From: an uncultured Dorea sp.
Lineage (GTDB): Bacteria; Bacillota; Clostridia; Lachnospirales; Lachnospiraceae
Assembly (NCBI GenBank): GCA_910579925.1
Contig: CAJTVY010000043.1
Coordinates: forward strand, 1 to 31,132
DNA: 31,132 bases
Direction of reading: 5' to 3'
The notes under the pieces were generated by a model, which worked only from the letters and a program-made list of their open reading frames with translations, searched no databases and was not told where the DNA came from. Numbering within the stretch: the stretch's first letter is position 1; each line of letters begins with the position of its first letter. Position numbers and translations under genes: made by a program. This document shows positions 1 to 8,304 of the stretch, one piece after another.

Positions 1-656
1 TTACAGCAATCCCTTTGCTAATATCTGTTTTTGCTTTTTACAAATGGGTGTTTGGCTATTTATATGCGTACAGGCGAATGAAATCCGTTAAAATATATCA
101 AAAAGACAGGCTATATATTACGGCAAATGTAACATCAAATTTCAAAACGGCTGCTATGGTTAATACTGTTTTTTGCATATGCTTTTTGTTTTCCGGGACT
201 TCTTTTGTAACTGGAATACTGATATTGCAGCCGGAATTTCAGCTTTTTGATCCGGCTATGCGCCAGTGGATGGGAACTTCGCAAATAAGTATCTGTATTG
301 TTTTTCTGGTTATTTATTTTTCGATACTATCTTTGCAGCAGATGATAGAAATTAGGCAAAATTCAAAAAGCAATCAGATCATGCGCTGTATGGGGAAAAG
401 TGATAAGCAGATAGTAAGACTTGTGAATCAGCAGATAGCAATTAAATTATCCTCTCCAATGATAATGGCTTTATTGATTATTTTATTCTGCATACCGTTA
501 CTGAATGGAAAAATGAACTTAATATTGCCAGCTTCTTTGAATAATATTCTGCTCAAATTAACTGGTGAGTTTGGGGCGTGTATTTCAGTTTTTTATATTT
601 GCTATTTTGGAATTGTAAGTGCTATGGGCAAACGGTATATATATTCCTCTGATTGA
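1..656 (+). CDS. FtsX/BceB-like ABC transporter permease, C-terminal part (cut by window edge)
   Basis: The reading frame is open to the left edge (codons from position 3 encode T-A-I-P-L), so the TTG at 15 is not a real start and this is only the C-terminal part. About 217 residues show four hydrophobic segments, near residues 1-16, 45-70, 90-110 and 150-205. Between the third and fourth lies a polar stretch with Q-M-I-E-I-R and M-G-K-S-D-K-Q-I, a pattern typical of FtsX-type permeases of bacitracin/lantibiotic-resistance ABC exporters, where R..LG.....I precedes a membrane helix. It would sit in the cytoplasmic membrane and pair with an ATPase encoded to the left, outside the window. It is more AT-rich than the operon that follows. 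The family call is inferred from topology and motif spacing; another FtsX-like permease is possible. Confidence 0.6.
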   Translation, partial: TAIPLLISVFAFYKWVFGYLYAYRRMKSVKIYQKDRLYITANVTSNFKTAAMVNTVFCICFLFSGTSFVTGILILQPEFQLFDPAMRQWMGTSQISICIVFLVIYFSILSLQQMIEIRQNSKSNQIMRCMGKSDKQIVRLVNQQIAIKLSSPMIMALLIILFCIPLLNGKMNLILPASLNNILLKLTGEFGACISVFYICYFGIVSAMGKRYIYSSD

Positions 657-691
657 AAGCCGTCAAAACAATCGAAGCAGCTAACAACAGT

Positions 692-732
692 AGGTATTCA
701 AGGAACGACAGCCTAATATCCCTTGAATACCT
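692..732. repeat. 12-bp perfect inverted repeat between convergent genes
   Basis: AGGTATTCAAGG at 692-703 is repeated inverted as CCTTGAATACCT at 721-732 with a 17-nt loop. It lies between the end of the permease gene and the end of serA. Neither side carries a T-tract, so it is a poor intrinsic terminator, though its position suits a bidirectional one. An element end or recombination scar at the AT-rich/core boundary is an alternative. Confidence 0.5.
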
Positions 733-789
733 CACGGAAGAACTTTTCCCTCCATTTTCAAGAACCTTTGGAAATGACAAAATATTAAA

Positions 790-1953
790 TCATTTAATAA
801 TGCGAACACGCAGTACTTCTTTCACCCGCTCAAGTTCTTCTGCCACGCGATCGGGCACAGGACTGTCGATATCAATCATGGTATAAGCATATTTTCCCTT
901 ACTTTTATTCGTAAGGTCAGCAATATTCATGTTATCTTCCGCCAGAATCCTGGTAAACTGGCCGATCATATTCGGAACATTGCGGTGAAGAAGAAGGATC
1001 CTGGTATTGTCTCCTTTTATTCCCATATCACAGTTCGGATAGTTGACCGAGTTTCTGATATTTCCATTTTCCAGATAATCCCTTAACTGCTTGACGGCCA
1101 TCTTTGCACAATTATCCTCCGACTCTTCGGTAGACGCTCCCAGATGCGGAATTACGATCGCACCTTTTACCCCTGCAGTCACCGGCGTCGGGAAATCCGA
1201 TACATAATGTTTCACATGGCCTGACAACAGCGCATCTACCATCGCCTCCTCATCCACCAGGACATCTCTCGCAAAATTCAGCACCACAACGCCTTTCTTC
1301 ATGAGACTGATGGCATTCTTATCAATCATTCCCTTCGTCTGTTCCATCGCCGGAACATGGATGGTAATATAATCGCAGTCCTGATACAGCTCATCTACCG
1401 TTTTGGCATGATGGATACTCCTTGACAGTCTCCAGGCAGAATCAACCGAGACATAGGGATCGTAGCCATACACGTCCATACCAAGCCCCGTCGCGGCGTT
1501 CGCCACCAGCACGCCGATGGCCCCAAGACCGATCACGCCCAGTTTCTTACCTTCTAACTCACATCCGGCAAATGCTTTCTTTGCTTTCTCCGCATCCTTT
1601 GCGATATCGCCGTCCTCTTCGTTCTCCTGTACCCAGTTAATACCGCCGATAATGTCACGGGAAGCAAGAAACATTCCTGCAATGACCAGTTCCTTTACCC
1701 CGTTGGCATTTGCTCCCGGCGTATTAAACACCACGATCCCTTCCTCCGCACATCTGTCCAGAGGAATATTGTTGACTCCTGCGCCTGCCCGGGCAATCGC
1801 CTTAAGTTTTGGGGCAAATTCCATGTCATGCATGACCGCGCTTCTTACCAGCGCCGCATCCGCCTTCTCCATTGTGCCTGTCTGAACATACTCCTCAGTC
1901 AGTTTCTCAAGTCCCACGTCAGAAATTGGATTTAAGCAATAATATTTATACAT
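790..1953 (-). CDS. serA: D-3-phosphoglycerate dehydrogenase with C-terminal ACT domain
   Basis: This enzyme oxidises 3-phosphoglycerate to 3-phosphohydroxypyruvate with NAD, the first step of serine synthesis. The 387-residue protein has a split substrate domain (about 1-90 and 285-310), a Rossmann domain with G-L-G-A-I-G at 142-147, and a C-terminal ACT domain (about 318-387) expected to sense serine. The catalytic Arg is probably R229 (N-F-A-R-D) and the His is H270 (P-H-L-G-A-S). The usual Glu of the family triad is not obvious in the loop D-F-P-T-P at 253-257. The length matches the short clostridial SerA class, which lacks the extra ASB domain. It is the last gene of the operon, starting two bases after the serC stop. 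The adjacent phosphoserine aminotransferase gene makes the assignment firm. Confidence 0.92.
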   Translation of the reverse strand: MYKYYCLNPISDVGLEKLTEEYVQTGTMEKADAALVRSAVMHDMEFAPKLKAIARAGAGVNNIPLDRCAEEGIVVFNTPGANANGVKELVIAGMFLASRDIIGGINWVQENEEDGDIAKDAEKAKKAFAGCELEGKKLGVIGLGAIGVLVANAATGLGMDVYGYDPYVSVDSAWRLSRSIHHAKTVDELYQDCDYITIHVPAMEQTKGMIDKNAISLMKKGVVVLNFARDVLVDEEAMVDALLSGHVKHYVSDFPTPVTAGVKGAIVIPHLGASTEESEDNCAKMAVKQLRDYLENGNIRNSVNYPNCDMGIKGDNTRILLLHRNVPNMIGQFTRILAEDNMNIADLTNKSKGKYAYTMIDIDSPVPDRVAEELERVKEVLRVRIIK

Positions 1954-1955
1954 GA

Positions 1956-3038
1956 TTACAGATTCTCCTCTTCAAACTTCTTCATAAATGCCGCCAGTGC
2001 CTCAACTCCCCTGATCGGCATTGCGTTATAGATACTTGCGCGCATGCCGCCTACGGTACGATGTCCTTTCAGGTTCTCGAATCCCGCCGCCTTTGCTTCT
2101 TTCACAAACTTTGCATCCAGTTCTTCGCTGCCCGTCACAAACGGCACGTTCATAAGCGACCGGTCTTTCTGCTCCACCGTTGCGCGAAACATCCTGCTCT
2201 GATCCAGATAATTATAGAGGATCTGCGCCTTCTTCTCATTACGCTCCTTCATGGCGGCAAGTCCTCCCTGCCTTTTCAGCCATTTGAACACTTTGCCGCA
2301 GATATAGATCCCGTATGCAGGGGGCGTATTATAGAGAGAGCCTGCATCCGCATGGGTCTTGTATTTCAGCATGGTCGGCGTCCCAGGGAGCACATCGTCC
2401 GTAATCAGATCCTTACGAATAATTACGATCACGGTTCCCGCAGGCCCGATATTCTTCTGCACTCCGCCATAGATCACTCCATACTTTGTCACATCCACTG
2501 GTTCGGACAAAAAGCATGAGGAAACGTCTGCTACCAGAAGTTTTCCCTTGGTGTCCGGCAGTTCCTTAAACTTTGTTCCATAAATAGTATTATTTTCACA
2601 AATATACACATAGTCCGCATCTTCGGAAATCGGAAGGTCCCTGCAATCCGGGATATAGGAGAATGTTCTGTCTGCAGAAGAAGCCACGATAGTTACCTTA
2701 CCGTATTTCTTCGCCTCCTCGCTGGCTTTCTTCGCCCACTGCCCGGTCACAATATAATCCGCCACCCTGTTCTTCATCAGATTCATTGGAATCATGGCAA
2801 ACTGCTGTGATGCGCCGCCCTGCAGGAACAGAACTGCATAATCATCGGGAATGCCCATCAGATCCCGCAGATCTGCCTCTGCCGTGTCGATAATCTCTTG
2901 AAACGCCTTTGAGCGGTGACTCATCTCCATCACGGACATTCCGGTTCCCTGATAGTCTGACATTTCCCTCGCTGCTTCACTTAACACTTCCTCTGGCAGA
3001 ACTGCCGGCCCTGCTGAAAAATTGTACACTCTGCTCAT
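1956..3038 (-). CDS. serC: Phosphoserine aminotransferase
   Basis: SerC is a PLP enzyme that transfers an amino group from glutamate to 3-phosphohydroxypyruvate, making phosphoserine; it can also act in vitamin B6 synthesis. The 360-residue protein begins M-S-R-V-Y-N-F-S-A-G-P-A, the family hallmark. The PLP lysine is K195 in G-G-V-Q-K-N-I-G-P-A-G. The C-terminal G-H-R-T-V-G-G-M-R-A-S-I-Y segment supplies phosphate-binding arginines. The frame is open further upstream, but GGAGG lies seven bases before the ATG at 3038, which decides the start. It sits between ilvB and serA with short gaps and is cotranscribed. No serB-type phosphatase for the third step is seen in the operon; the histidine phosphatase at 22165 is distant and not specifically indicated. 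Confidence 0.95.
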   Translation of the reverse strand: MSRVYNFSAGPAVLPEEVLSEAAREMSDYQGTGMSVMEMSHRSKAFQEIIDTAEADLRDLMGIPDDYAVLFLQGGASQQFAMIPMNLMKNRVADYIVTGQWAKKASEEAKKYGKVTIVASSADRTFSYIPDCRDLPISEDADYVYICENNTIYGTKFKELPDTKGKLLVADVSSCFLSEPVDVTKYGVIYGGVQKNIGPAGTVIVIIRKDLITDDVLPGTPTMLKYKTHADAGSLYNTPPAYGIYICGKVFKWLKRQGGLAAMKERNEKKAQILYNYLDQSRMFRATVEQKDRSLMNVPFVTGSEELDAKFVKEAKAAGFENLKGHRTVGGMRASIYNAMPIRGVEALAAFMKKFEEENL

Positions 3039-3064
3039 ATTCGTTCCTCCATTTTCCATACTAA

Positions 3065-4756
3065 TTACTGTCTGTCTTCCTCCAGATCCTTCTCGTCAAA
3101 CACCTCGCTGATCGCCTTTCCTGGCGCCACCATAGGCCATACCTTATCATCCGAATCAATCTGGCAGTCAATCACTACCGGTCTGCCAAGGGTCAGCGCC
3201 TTTGCAAACGCTTCCTTAAATTCCTCCCGAGTCGCAGCCCGGATTCCCTCTGCTCCCATTGCCTCTGCCAGCTTCACAAAGTCCACGGCATCGTTGAGCA
3301 CTGTAGCCGAATACCGCTGGCCATAGAACAGATTCTGCCACTGACGCACCATCCCCAGTACATGATTATTGATCACTACCTGGATAATCGGAATGTTGTG
3401 CCGGACAGCCGTTGCAATTTCATTCATATTCATGCGGAAACATCCGTCGCCTGCAATATTGACAACCGTCTTATCCGGCCTTCCCGTCTTTGCGCCAAGC
3501 GACGCGCCAAGCCCATAGCCCATGGTTCCAAGCCCGCCGGAAGTAAGAAATGTCCTTGGTTTCGTATAGCGGTAGAACTGTGCCGCCCACATCTGATGCT
3601 GCCCGACTTCAGTCACTACGATCGCCTCTCCCCTGGTCTGACGGTAAATCTCCTCCACTACATAAGGTCCTGTCAGCACGTCTGGATGATAGGACAAGGG
3701 ATAACGCCCCTTATACTCCATCACCTTCGCAATCCATTCCTTATGATCCTGCTGAGTAAGCCGTTCGTTCAATCGGCCAAGTACTACCCGGATATCTCCC
3801 ACCACACCTGCCGTAATCAGCACATTCTTATCCATCTCAGCAGGATCCACATCGAACTGCAGGATCCTTGCATTGCTGGCGAATTTCTTTGCATTACCAG
3901 TCACACGATCGCTGAATCTTGCCCCGACAACGATCAGAAGGTCGCATTCGCTGACTCCATAGTTGGACGTCTTGGTTCCGTGCATTCCCAGCATCCCGGT
4001 ATAAAGCTGATCCGTTCCCGGAAATGCGCCTTTTCCCATCAGGGAATCCGTTACAGGCGCATCCACTTTTTTCACAAAGGTATATAGTTCCTCGCTTGCA
4101 TCTGACAGTATTGCGCCTCCGCCTACAAAGATATAGGGCTTCTCTGCCTTGGAAATCAGCCGGACCGCCTCTTTTAGTTCTGCCTCGCTTACATCGTCTG
4201 ACGGTAATAAGGGTTTTATCTCTTCTTTTACATATTCCGCCTTATTAGCCGTCACATCCTTCGGAATGTCGATCAATACCGGCCCTGGCCTTCCACGCTT
4301 CGCAATGATAAACGCTTTCCGTATGGTCGCGGCAAGGTCTGCCACATCCTTCACAATATAATTATGCTTTGTAATCGGCATTGTAACACCTGCAATGTCA
4401 ATTTCCTGGAAACTGTCTTTTCCCAGAAGATTTACTCCAACGTTACAGGTGATGGCCACGATCGGTATAGAATCCATATATGCGGTGGCAATCCCCGTGA
4501 CAAGATTGGTTGCCCCCGGGCCGCTGGTTGCAAAACATACGCCCACTTTGCCGGTTGCTCTTGCATATCCGTCTGCCGCATGGGCCGCTCCCTGTTCATG
4601 GGAGGTCAGGATGTGCTTAATCTCATCACTATGCTTATATAACTCGTCATATACATTCAGAATGGCTCCGCCCGGATAACCGAAAACAGTGTCCACGCCC
4701 TGTTCTTTCAAACATTCGATCAAAATCTCTGATCCTGTCAACTGCATATCTGTCAT
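3065..4756 (-). CDS. ilvB: Acetolactate synthase large (catalytic) subunit
   Basis: This ThDP- and FAD-dependent enzyme condenses two pyruvates, or pyruvate and 2-oxobutyrate, in the first common step of valine, leucine and isoleucine synthesis. About 563 residues fit the biosynthetic type. Visible are the catalytic Glu in T-S-H-E-Q-G-A-A-H, the FAD-domain region with G-M-L-G-M-H-G, and the ThDP/Mg motif beginning G-D-G-C-F and ending near V-I-N-N. The start is either M-T-D-M at 4756 or M-Q-L at 4747; both lie close to an AGAGGAACAGGAG purine run and I cannot separate them. No regulatory small subunit (ilvN/ilvH) and no ketol-acid reductoisomerase (ilvC) follows, so these must be encoded elsewhere. 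The gene starts 28 bases after ilvD. Confidence 0.93.
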   Translation of the reverse strand: MTDMQLTGSEILIECLKEQGVDTVFGYPGGAILNVYDELYKHSDEIKHILTSHEQGAAHAADGYARATGKVGVCFATSGPGATNLVTGIATAYMDSIPIVAITCNVGVNLLGKDSFQEIDIAGVTMPITKHNYIVKDVADLAATIRKAFIIAKRGRPGPVLIDIPKDVTANKAEYVKEEIKPLLPSDDVSEAELKEAVRLISKAEKPYIFVGGGAILSDASEELYTFVKKVDAPVTDSLMGKGAFPGTDQLYTGMLGMHGTKTSNYGVSECDLLIVVGARFSDRVTGNAKKFASNARILQFDVDPAEMDKNVLITAGVVGDIRVVLGRLNERLTQQDHKEWIAKVMEYKGRYPLSYHPDVLTGPYVVEEIYRQTRGEAIVVTEVGQHQMWAAQFYRYTKPRTFLTSGGLGTMGYGLGASLGAKTGRPDKTVVNIAGDGCFRMNMNEIATAVRHNIPIIQVVINNHVLGMVRQWQNLFYGQRYSATVLNDAVDFVKLAEAMGAEGIRAATREEFKEAFAKALTLGRPVVIDCQIDSDDKVWPMVAPGKAISEVFDEKDLEEDRQ

Positions 4757-4784
4757 TCTCCTGTTCCTCTCTATTCTGTAGCAT

Positions 4785-6455
4785 CTACTTCCTGGGAATC
4801 TCAAGGATTGCGCCCCGGTTGCCGGAAGTTACCATGGCCGCATATCTGGCCAGATACCCTGTCGTCACCTTCGGCTCTCTGGGCTGCCATGCTTCCCTTC
4901 GCTTCGCCATTTCTTCCTCTGTAACGTCAATCTCTAATTTCAGGTTCGGAATGTCAATCCTGATCCTGTCTCCTTCTTCCACCAGAGCGATCGGCCCGCC
5001 CACAGCGGCTTCCGGGGACACATGACCAATAGAAGCTCCTCTGGAAGCTCCGCTGAACCGACCGTCCGTAATCAGCGCCACGCTGGAACCAAGTCCCATA
5101 CCTGCAATTGCAGAAGTAGGATTGAGCATCTCCCTCATACCCGGGCCGCCTTTTGGTCCTTCATAACGGATCACGACCACGTCTCCTGCCTTAATCTTTC
5201 CGCCCTTGATTGCCTCTATGGCGTCCTCCTCACAGTCGAACACCCTTGCCGGACCTTCATGAACAAGCATTTCCTCCACAACGGCAGACCTCTTTACCAC
5301 ACTTCCGTCTGGCGCCAGATTGCCCTTCAATACTGCAAGACCGCCTGTGGGAGTATATGGATTGTCAATAGGACGGATAACTTCTGGATCCTTATTGACC
5401 GCATTTGCAATATTCTCCCCAACAGTCCTGCCCGTCACCGTCATACAATCCGTATGGAGCAGATTTTTCTTATTCAGTTCCGCCATCACCGCATAGACGC
5501 CGCCTGCTTCGTTAAGATCTTCCATGTAGGTCGGGCCCGCGGGCGCAAGGTGGCAGAGGTTCGGCGTCTTCTCACTGATACCATTTGCAAAGTCGATCTC
5601 GAAATCCATTCCGATCTCGTGGGCAATTGCCGGAAGATGGAGCATACTGTTGGTAGAACATCCAAGAGCCATATCTACCGTAAGCGCATTCAGGACTGCC
5701 TTTTCTGTCATAATGTCTCTAGGACGGATATTCTTCTCTAATAATTCCATAACCTTCATTCCCGCCTGCTTCGCAAGACGGATTCTTGCGGAGTAGACTG
5801 CCGGAATGGTTCCGTTTCCTCCAAGCCCCATACCAAGGACTTCGGTCAGACAGTTCATGCTGTTGGCCGTATACATCCCGGAACAGGAACCGCAGGTAGG
5901 GCAGGTCTTATTCTCGAATTCGCACAGGTCTTCGTCCGTGATGAGACCTGCCGCATTGGCTCCTACTGCCTCGAACATACTGGAAAGACTGGTCTTCTTC
6001 CCCTTCACGTGTCCGGCCAGCATAGGGCCGCCGCTGACAAAGATGGTGGGGACGTTGATTCTGGCCGCCGCCATCAGAAGTCCAGGCACATTCTTATCAC
6101 AGTTAGGCACCATGACCAGTGCATCGAACTGATGAGCAATCGCCATAGCCTCCGTGGAATCTGCAATCAGATCTCTGGTAACTAATGAATATTTCATACC
6201 GAGATGTCCCATGGCGATTCCATCACATACGGCGATGGCGGGGAACACGATAGGCGTACCGCCTGCCATGGCGACTCCCTGTTTTACTGCATTTACAATC
6301 TTGTCCAGGTTCATATGGCCTGGGACGATTTCGTTATAAGAACTGACAATCCCTACTAATGGACGTTCCATCTCTTCCGGCGTAAGTCCTAAGGCATTGA
6401 ATAACGAACGATGGGGAGCCTGCTGTTTCCCCTTTGTAACTGTATCACTTCTCAT
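4785..6455 (-). CDS. ilvD: Dihydroxy-acid dehydratase
   Basis: IlvD dehydrates 2,3-dihydroxy-isovalerate and its isoleucine counterpart to the 2-oxo acids, using an Fe-S cluster and Mg. The 556-residue length is standard. Cluster cysteines appear in N-C-D-K-N-V-P-G and in C-P-T-C-G-S-C-S-G-M-Y. The C-terminal G-R-F-S-G-A-S-R-G segment contains the conserved catalytic serine region. The frame runs open upstream, but AGGAGG lies five bases before the ATG at 6455 and the protein then begins M-R-S-D-T-V-T-K-G as expected. It is the second gene of the operon, about 100 bases after leuB. The Fe-S cluster of this family is oxygen-sensitive, which suits an anaerobe. Confidence 0.95.
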   Translation of the reverse strand: MRSDTVTKGKQQAPHRSLFNALGLTPEEMERPLVGIVSSYNEIVPGHMNLDKIVNAVKQGVAMAGGTPIVFPAIAVCDGIAMGHLGMKYSLVTRDLIADSTEAMAIAHQFDALVMVPNCDKNVPGLLMAAARINVPTIFVSGGPMLAGHVKGKKTSLSSMFEAVGANAAGLITDEDLCEFENKTCPTCGSCSGMYTANSMNCLTEVLGMGLGGNGTIPAVYSARIRLAKQAGMKVMELLEKNIRPRDIMTEKAVLNALTVDMALGCSTNSMLHLPAIAHEIGMDFEIDFANGISEKTPNLCHLAPAGPTYMEDLNEAGGVYAVMAELNKKNLLHTDCMTVTGRTVGENIANAVNKDPEVIRPIDNPYTPTGGLAVLKGNLAPDGSVVKRSAVVEEMLVHEGPARVFDCEEDAIEAIKGGKIKAGDVVVIRYEGPKGGPGMREMLNPTSAIAGMGLGSSVALITDGRFSGASRGASIGHVSPEAAVGGPIALVEEGDRIRIDIPNLKLEIDVTEEEMAKRREAWQPREPKVTTGYLARYAAMVTSGNRGAILEIPRK

Positions 6456-6551
6456 ATTTCCCTCCTGTGGACGTGGTAACCGAATCACATACCACTTCCC
6501 GAATTAAATTTTATTGTACTGTTTGCAAGATGTTCGGCAGCCGTCTGTCCT

Positions 6552-7637
6552 CTACTTAAGATACCCGGCAATCAGATCTCCCATCTTCTCCGTACCAACC
6601 TGTGTTTTTCCTTCCGACATAATATCAATAGTACGGTATCCTTCTTCCAGGACCTTCGCAACCGCGCTTTCGATTGCCTCCGCCTCCCGATCCAGGTCAA
6701 AACTAAACCGCAGCATCATCGCCGCTGACAATATAGTGGCAATCGGATTGGCGATTCCCTTACCTGCAATATCCGGCGCCGAACCGCCGCTTGGCTCATA
6801 AAGCCCGAACTTCGTCTCGTTCAGACTTGCGCTGGCCAGCATACCGATAGAACCAGTCACCATACTGGCCTCGTCAGACAGGATATCCCCGAACATATTC
6901 TCTGTCAGAATCACGTCAAACTGCTTCGGATCCTTCACAAGCTGCATAGCACAATTATCCACCAGCATATGCTCAAGGGCAACCGCCGGGTAATCCGCCG
7001 CCACTTCCTCCACAACCTTTCTCCAGAGCCTGGAAGAATCCAGGACATTTGCCTTATCCACACTGGTTACTTTCTTCCTGCGCTTCATGGCGATATCAAA
7101 TCCCCGCTTTGCAATCCTGCGGATCTCATTCTCATTATATGTAAGGGAGTCGTACGCCGTCATGACGCCGTTTTCCTCCACGGTCTTTCGTTCACCAAAA
7201 TACAGGCCGCCCGTCAGCTCCCGCATAATCATCATGTCGAAACCGCCCTCTGTAATCTCCTCTTTCAAAGGACAGGCGCCTTTCAGTTCATCGTAAAGAA
7301 CCGCTGGCCTTAAGTTGGCAAACAGATTCAGTTCCTTGCGGATCCGAAGCAGACCGGCCTCCGGTCTCTTCGATGGTTCCAGCCGATACCAGGGCGAGGT
7401 CTTCGCATCCCCACCGATAGAACCCATCAATACTGCGTCACAGCTTTTTGCAGCCGCAACCGTCTCATCCGTCAGCGGAACCCCGTGTACGTCAATAGAC
7501 GCACCGCCCATCAGAAGCTGCATATACTCACAGGTATGTCCATAGATCTGCGCCGCCTTATCAATCACCTTCATGGCTTCCGTCACGATCTCCGGCCCAA
7601 TACCGTCTCCCTTAATCACTCCGATTTTCAGATTCAT
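6552..7637 (-). CDS. leuB: 3-isopropylmalate dehydrogenase
   Basis: LeuB oxidatively decarboxylates 3-isopropylmalate with NAD to give 2-oxoisocaproate for leucine. The 361-residue protein opens with I-G-V-I-K-G-D-G-I-G-P-E, carries the Arg-rich substrate loop R-K-E-L-N-L-F-A-N-L-R-P, and has the Mg-binding aspartates in D-I-L-S-D-E-A-S. The NAD-binding part is G-S-A-P-D-I-A-G-K. The second ATG (7637) is chosen because AGGAAGG lies nine bases upstream of it but directly abuts the first ATG. It is the first gene of leuB-ilvD-ilvB-serC-serA. leuA and leuCD are not adjacent, an unusual arrangement. Related isocitrate or tartrate dehydrogenases are unlikely given the context. Confidence 0.95.
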   Translation of the reverse strand: MNLKIGVIKGDGIGPEIVTEAMKVIDKAAQIYGHTCEYMQLLMGGASIDVHGVPLTDETVAAAKSCDAVLMGSIGGDAKTSPWYRLEPSKRPEAGLLRIRKELNLFANLRPAVLYDELKGACPLKEEITEGGFDMMIMRELTGGLYFGERKTVEENGVMTAYDSLTYNENEIRRIAKRGFDIAMKRRKKVTSVDKANVLDSSRLWRKVVEEVAADYPAVALEHMLVDNCAMQLVKDPKQFDVILTENMFGDILSDEASMVTGSIGMLASASLNETKFGLYEPSGGSAPDIAGKGIANPIATILSAAMMLRFSFDLDREAEAIESAVAKVLEEGYRTIDIMSEGKTQVGTEKMGDLIAGYLK

Positions 7638-7715
7638 AATCCTCATCCTTCCTGCAATGGCGCACCCGTATTCCTTCAGTATGGCTCATACCGGGTAACG
7701 CAGACTTTATCCATT

Positions 7716-7744
7716 ATGATATCCTATTTTATTGCAGGTTTCAA
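7716..7744 (-). promoter_or_regulatory. Sigma-A promoter of the leuB-ilvD-ilvB-serC-serA operon
   Basis: On the minus strand TTGAAA (7739-7744) and TATCAT (7716-7721) are separated by exactly 17 bases. Transcription would start near 7709, leaving a leader of about 70 nt before leuB. The leader has a small hairpin (GTATG/CATAC near 7680-7692) but no T-box consensus and no terminator, so attenuation is not evident. Confidence 0.7.
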
Positions 7745-7753
7745 GACTTTAAT

Positions 7754-7768
7754 CCGGCAAATTGCCCG
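7754..7768. promoter_or_regulatory. Inverted repeat just upstream of the leuB promoter, possible regulator site
   Basis: GGCAA-A-TTGCC (7756-7766), extended imperfectly to CCGGCAAATTGCCCG, lies about ten bases upstream of the -35 box. Its position suits an activator or other regulator of the operon. The regulator cannot be identified from this sequence. Confidence 0.35.
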
Positions 7769-7848
7769 TCTGGTGTCAATTCCTGTAGTTTTCACGGTTT
7801 TTCAGCCATAAGGGAATCATTTCCTGTACAAAATGAATACGCCATTAG

Positions 7849-7889
7849 AAAAATCTCCCATGAACACATTCCTGCGTCATGGGAGATTT
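7849..7889 (-). terminator. Intrinsic terminator of the small membrane-protein gene
   Basis: AAATCTCCCATG (7851-7862) and CATGGGAGATTT (7878-7889) form a 12-bp perfect stem. Read on the minus strand it is followed by a run of five T (7849-7853). It lies between the gene ending at 7952 and the leuB promoter and separates the two transcripts. Confidence 0.8.
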
Positions 7890-7951
7890 CTCCTCAGAAC
7901 ATCCTTCTCTAAAATTTCTCCTGCTTTTGGATACATTCAATCATTCCTTTC

Positions 7952-8152
7952 CTAAACGGAAAGTCTGACTGCCCACAATTCTTCAACCTCTGCGGAGATG
8001 TCCGCCTTCCATTTCCCGGTGTCTTCTTCAAGACTCATTTCCTTTATCTCGGCACTCTCTTCCTTTGGGTTCCCTGTATAAGAGATTAATCCCACAATCG
8101 TAACGGCTGCAACGATTGCTGCCGCTACTCCCACCTTCACGTATTTTTCCAC
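7952..8152 (-). CDS. Small single-pass membrane protein, unknown function
   Basis: This 66-residue protein has a short basic N-terminus (V-E-K-Y-V-K), one hydrophobic helix rich in A, V and I at about residues 7-26, and an acidic tail with E-E-S-A-E-I-K-E and S-L-E-E-D. It probably sits in the cytoplasmic membrane with the acidic tail outside, or is a very short lipidless exported peptide; no lipobox Cys is present. The GTG at 8152 is chosen because GAGGAG lies seven bases upstream; an in-frame GTG five codons earlier overlaps that site. Its promoter lies within a perfect palindrome and an intrinsic terminator follows, so it is a single-gene, probably repressed unit. I do not recognise the family. 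Confidence 0.65.
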   Translation of the reverse strand: MEKYVKVGVAAAIVAAVTIVGLISYTGNPKEESAEIKEMSLEEDTGKWKADISAEVEELWAVRLSV

Positions 8153-8179
8153 AACGATTCTCCTCACTTGTTCTCTTGT

Positions 8180-8203
8180 CTTATAAGATTATAATCTTAT
8201 AAG
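8180..8203. promoter_or_regulatory. Perfect 24-bp palindrome, likely operator
   Basis: Starting CTTATAAGATTA, the 24 bases are identical to their own reverse complement with no loop. The TATAAT box of the minus-strand gene lies at its centre, so a dimeric repressor bound here would block transcription. A perfect unlooped palindrome next to a promoter points to a DNA-binding dimer rather than an RNA hairpin. Confidence 0.65.
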
Positions 8204-8217
8204 GTTTGACTGGTCAA
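8188..8217 (-). promoter_or_regulatory. Promoter of the small membrane-protein gene
   Basis: On the minus strand TTGACC (8212-8217) precedes TATAAT (8188-8193) with an 18-base spacer. The -10 box falls in the middle of the palindrome at 8180-8203. Because of the symmetry a TATAAT also reads on the plus strand (8190-8195), with only a weak TTGTTC upstream, so divergent transcription towards the 59-residue gene is possible but weakly supported. Confidence 0.6.
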
Positions 8218-8304
8218 TATATTTAAAGATTTATTTTTATACTCTGATCTTTTTTGTGATAGTTTCCTCTGTCCTGGGCATACTAATATCGGGGTGATGA
8301 TACA

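Noticed and set aside
653..886. 77-codon plus-strand frame across the end of serA
   Set aside because: It overlaps the serA C-terminus in antisense and the inverted repeat, with no credible start site.
2061..5741. Long plus-strand frames opposite serC, ilvB and ilvD (for example 3362-4087 and 5022-5741)
   Set aside because: They lie antisense to well-identified enzymes and show no family features or ribosome sites.
7638..7715. T-box or leucine leader peptide before leuB
   Set aside because: The leader is only about 70 nt, lacks the T-box core sequence and shows no terminator or Leu-rich short frame.
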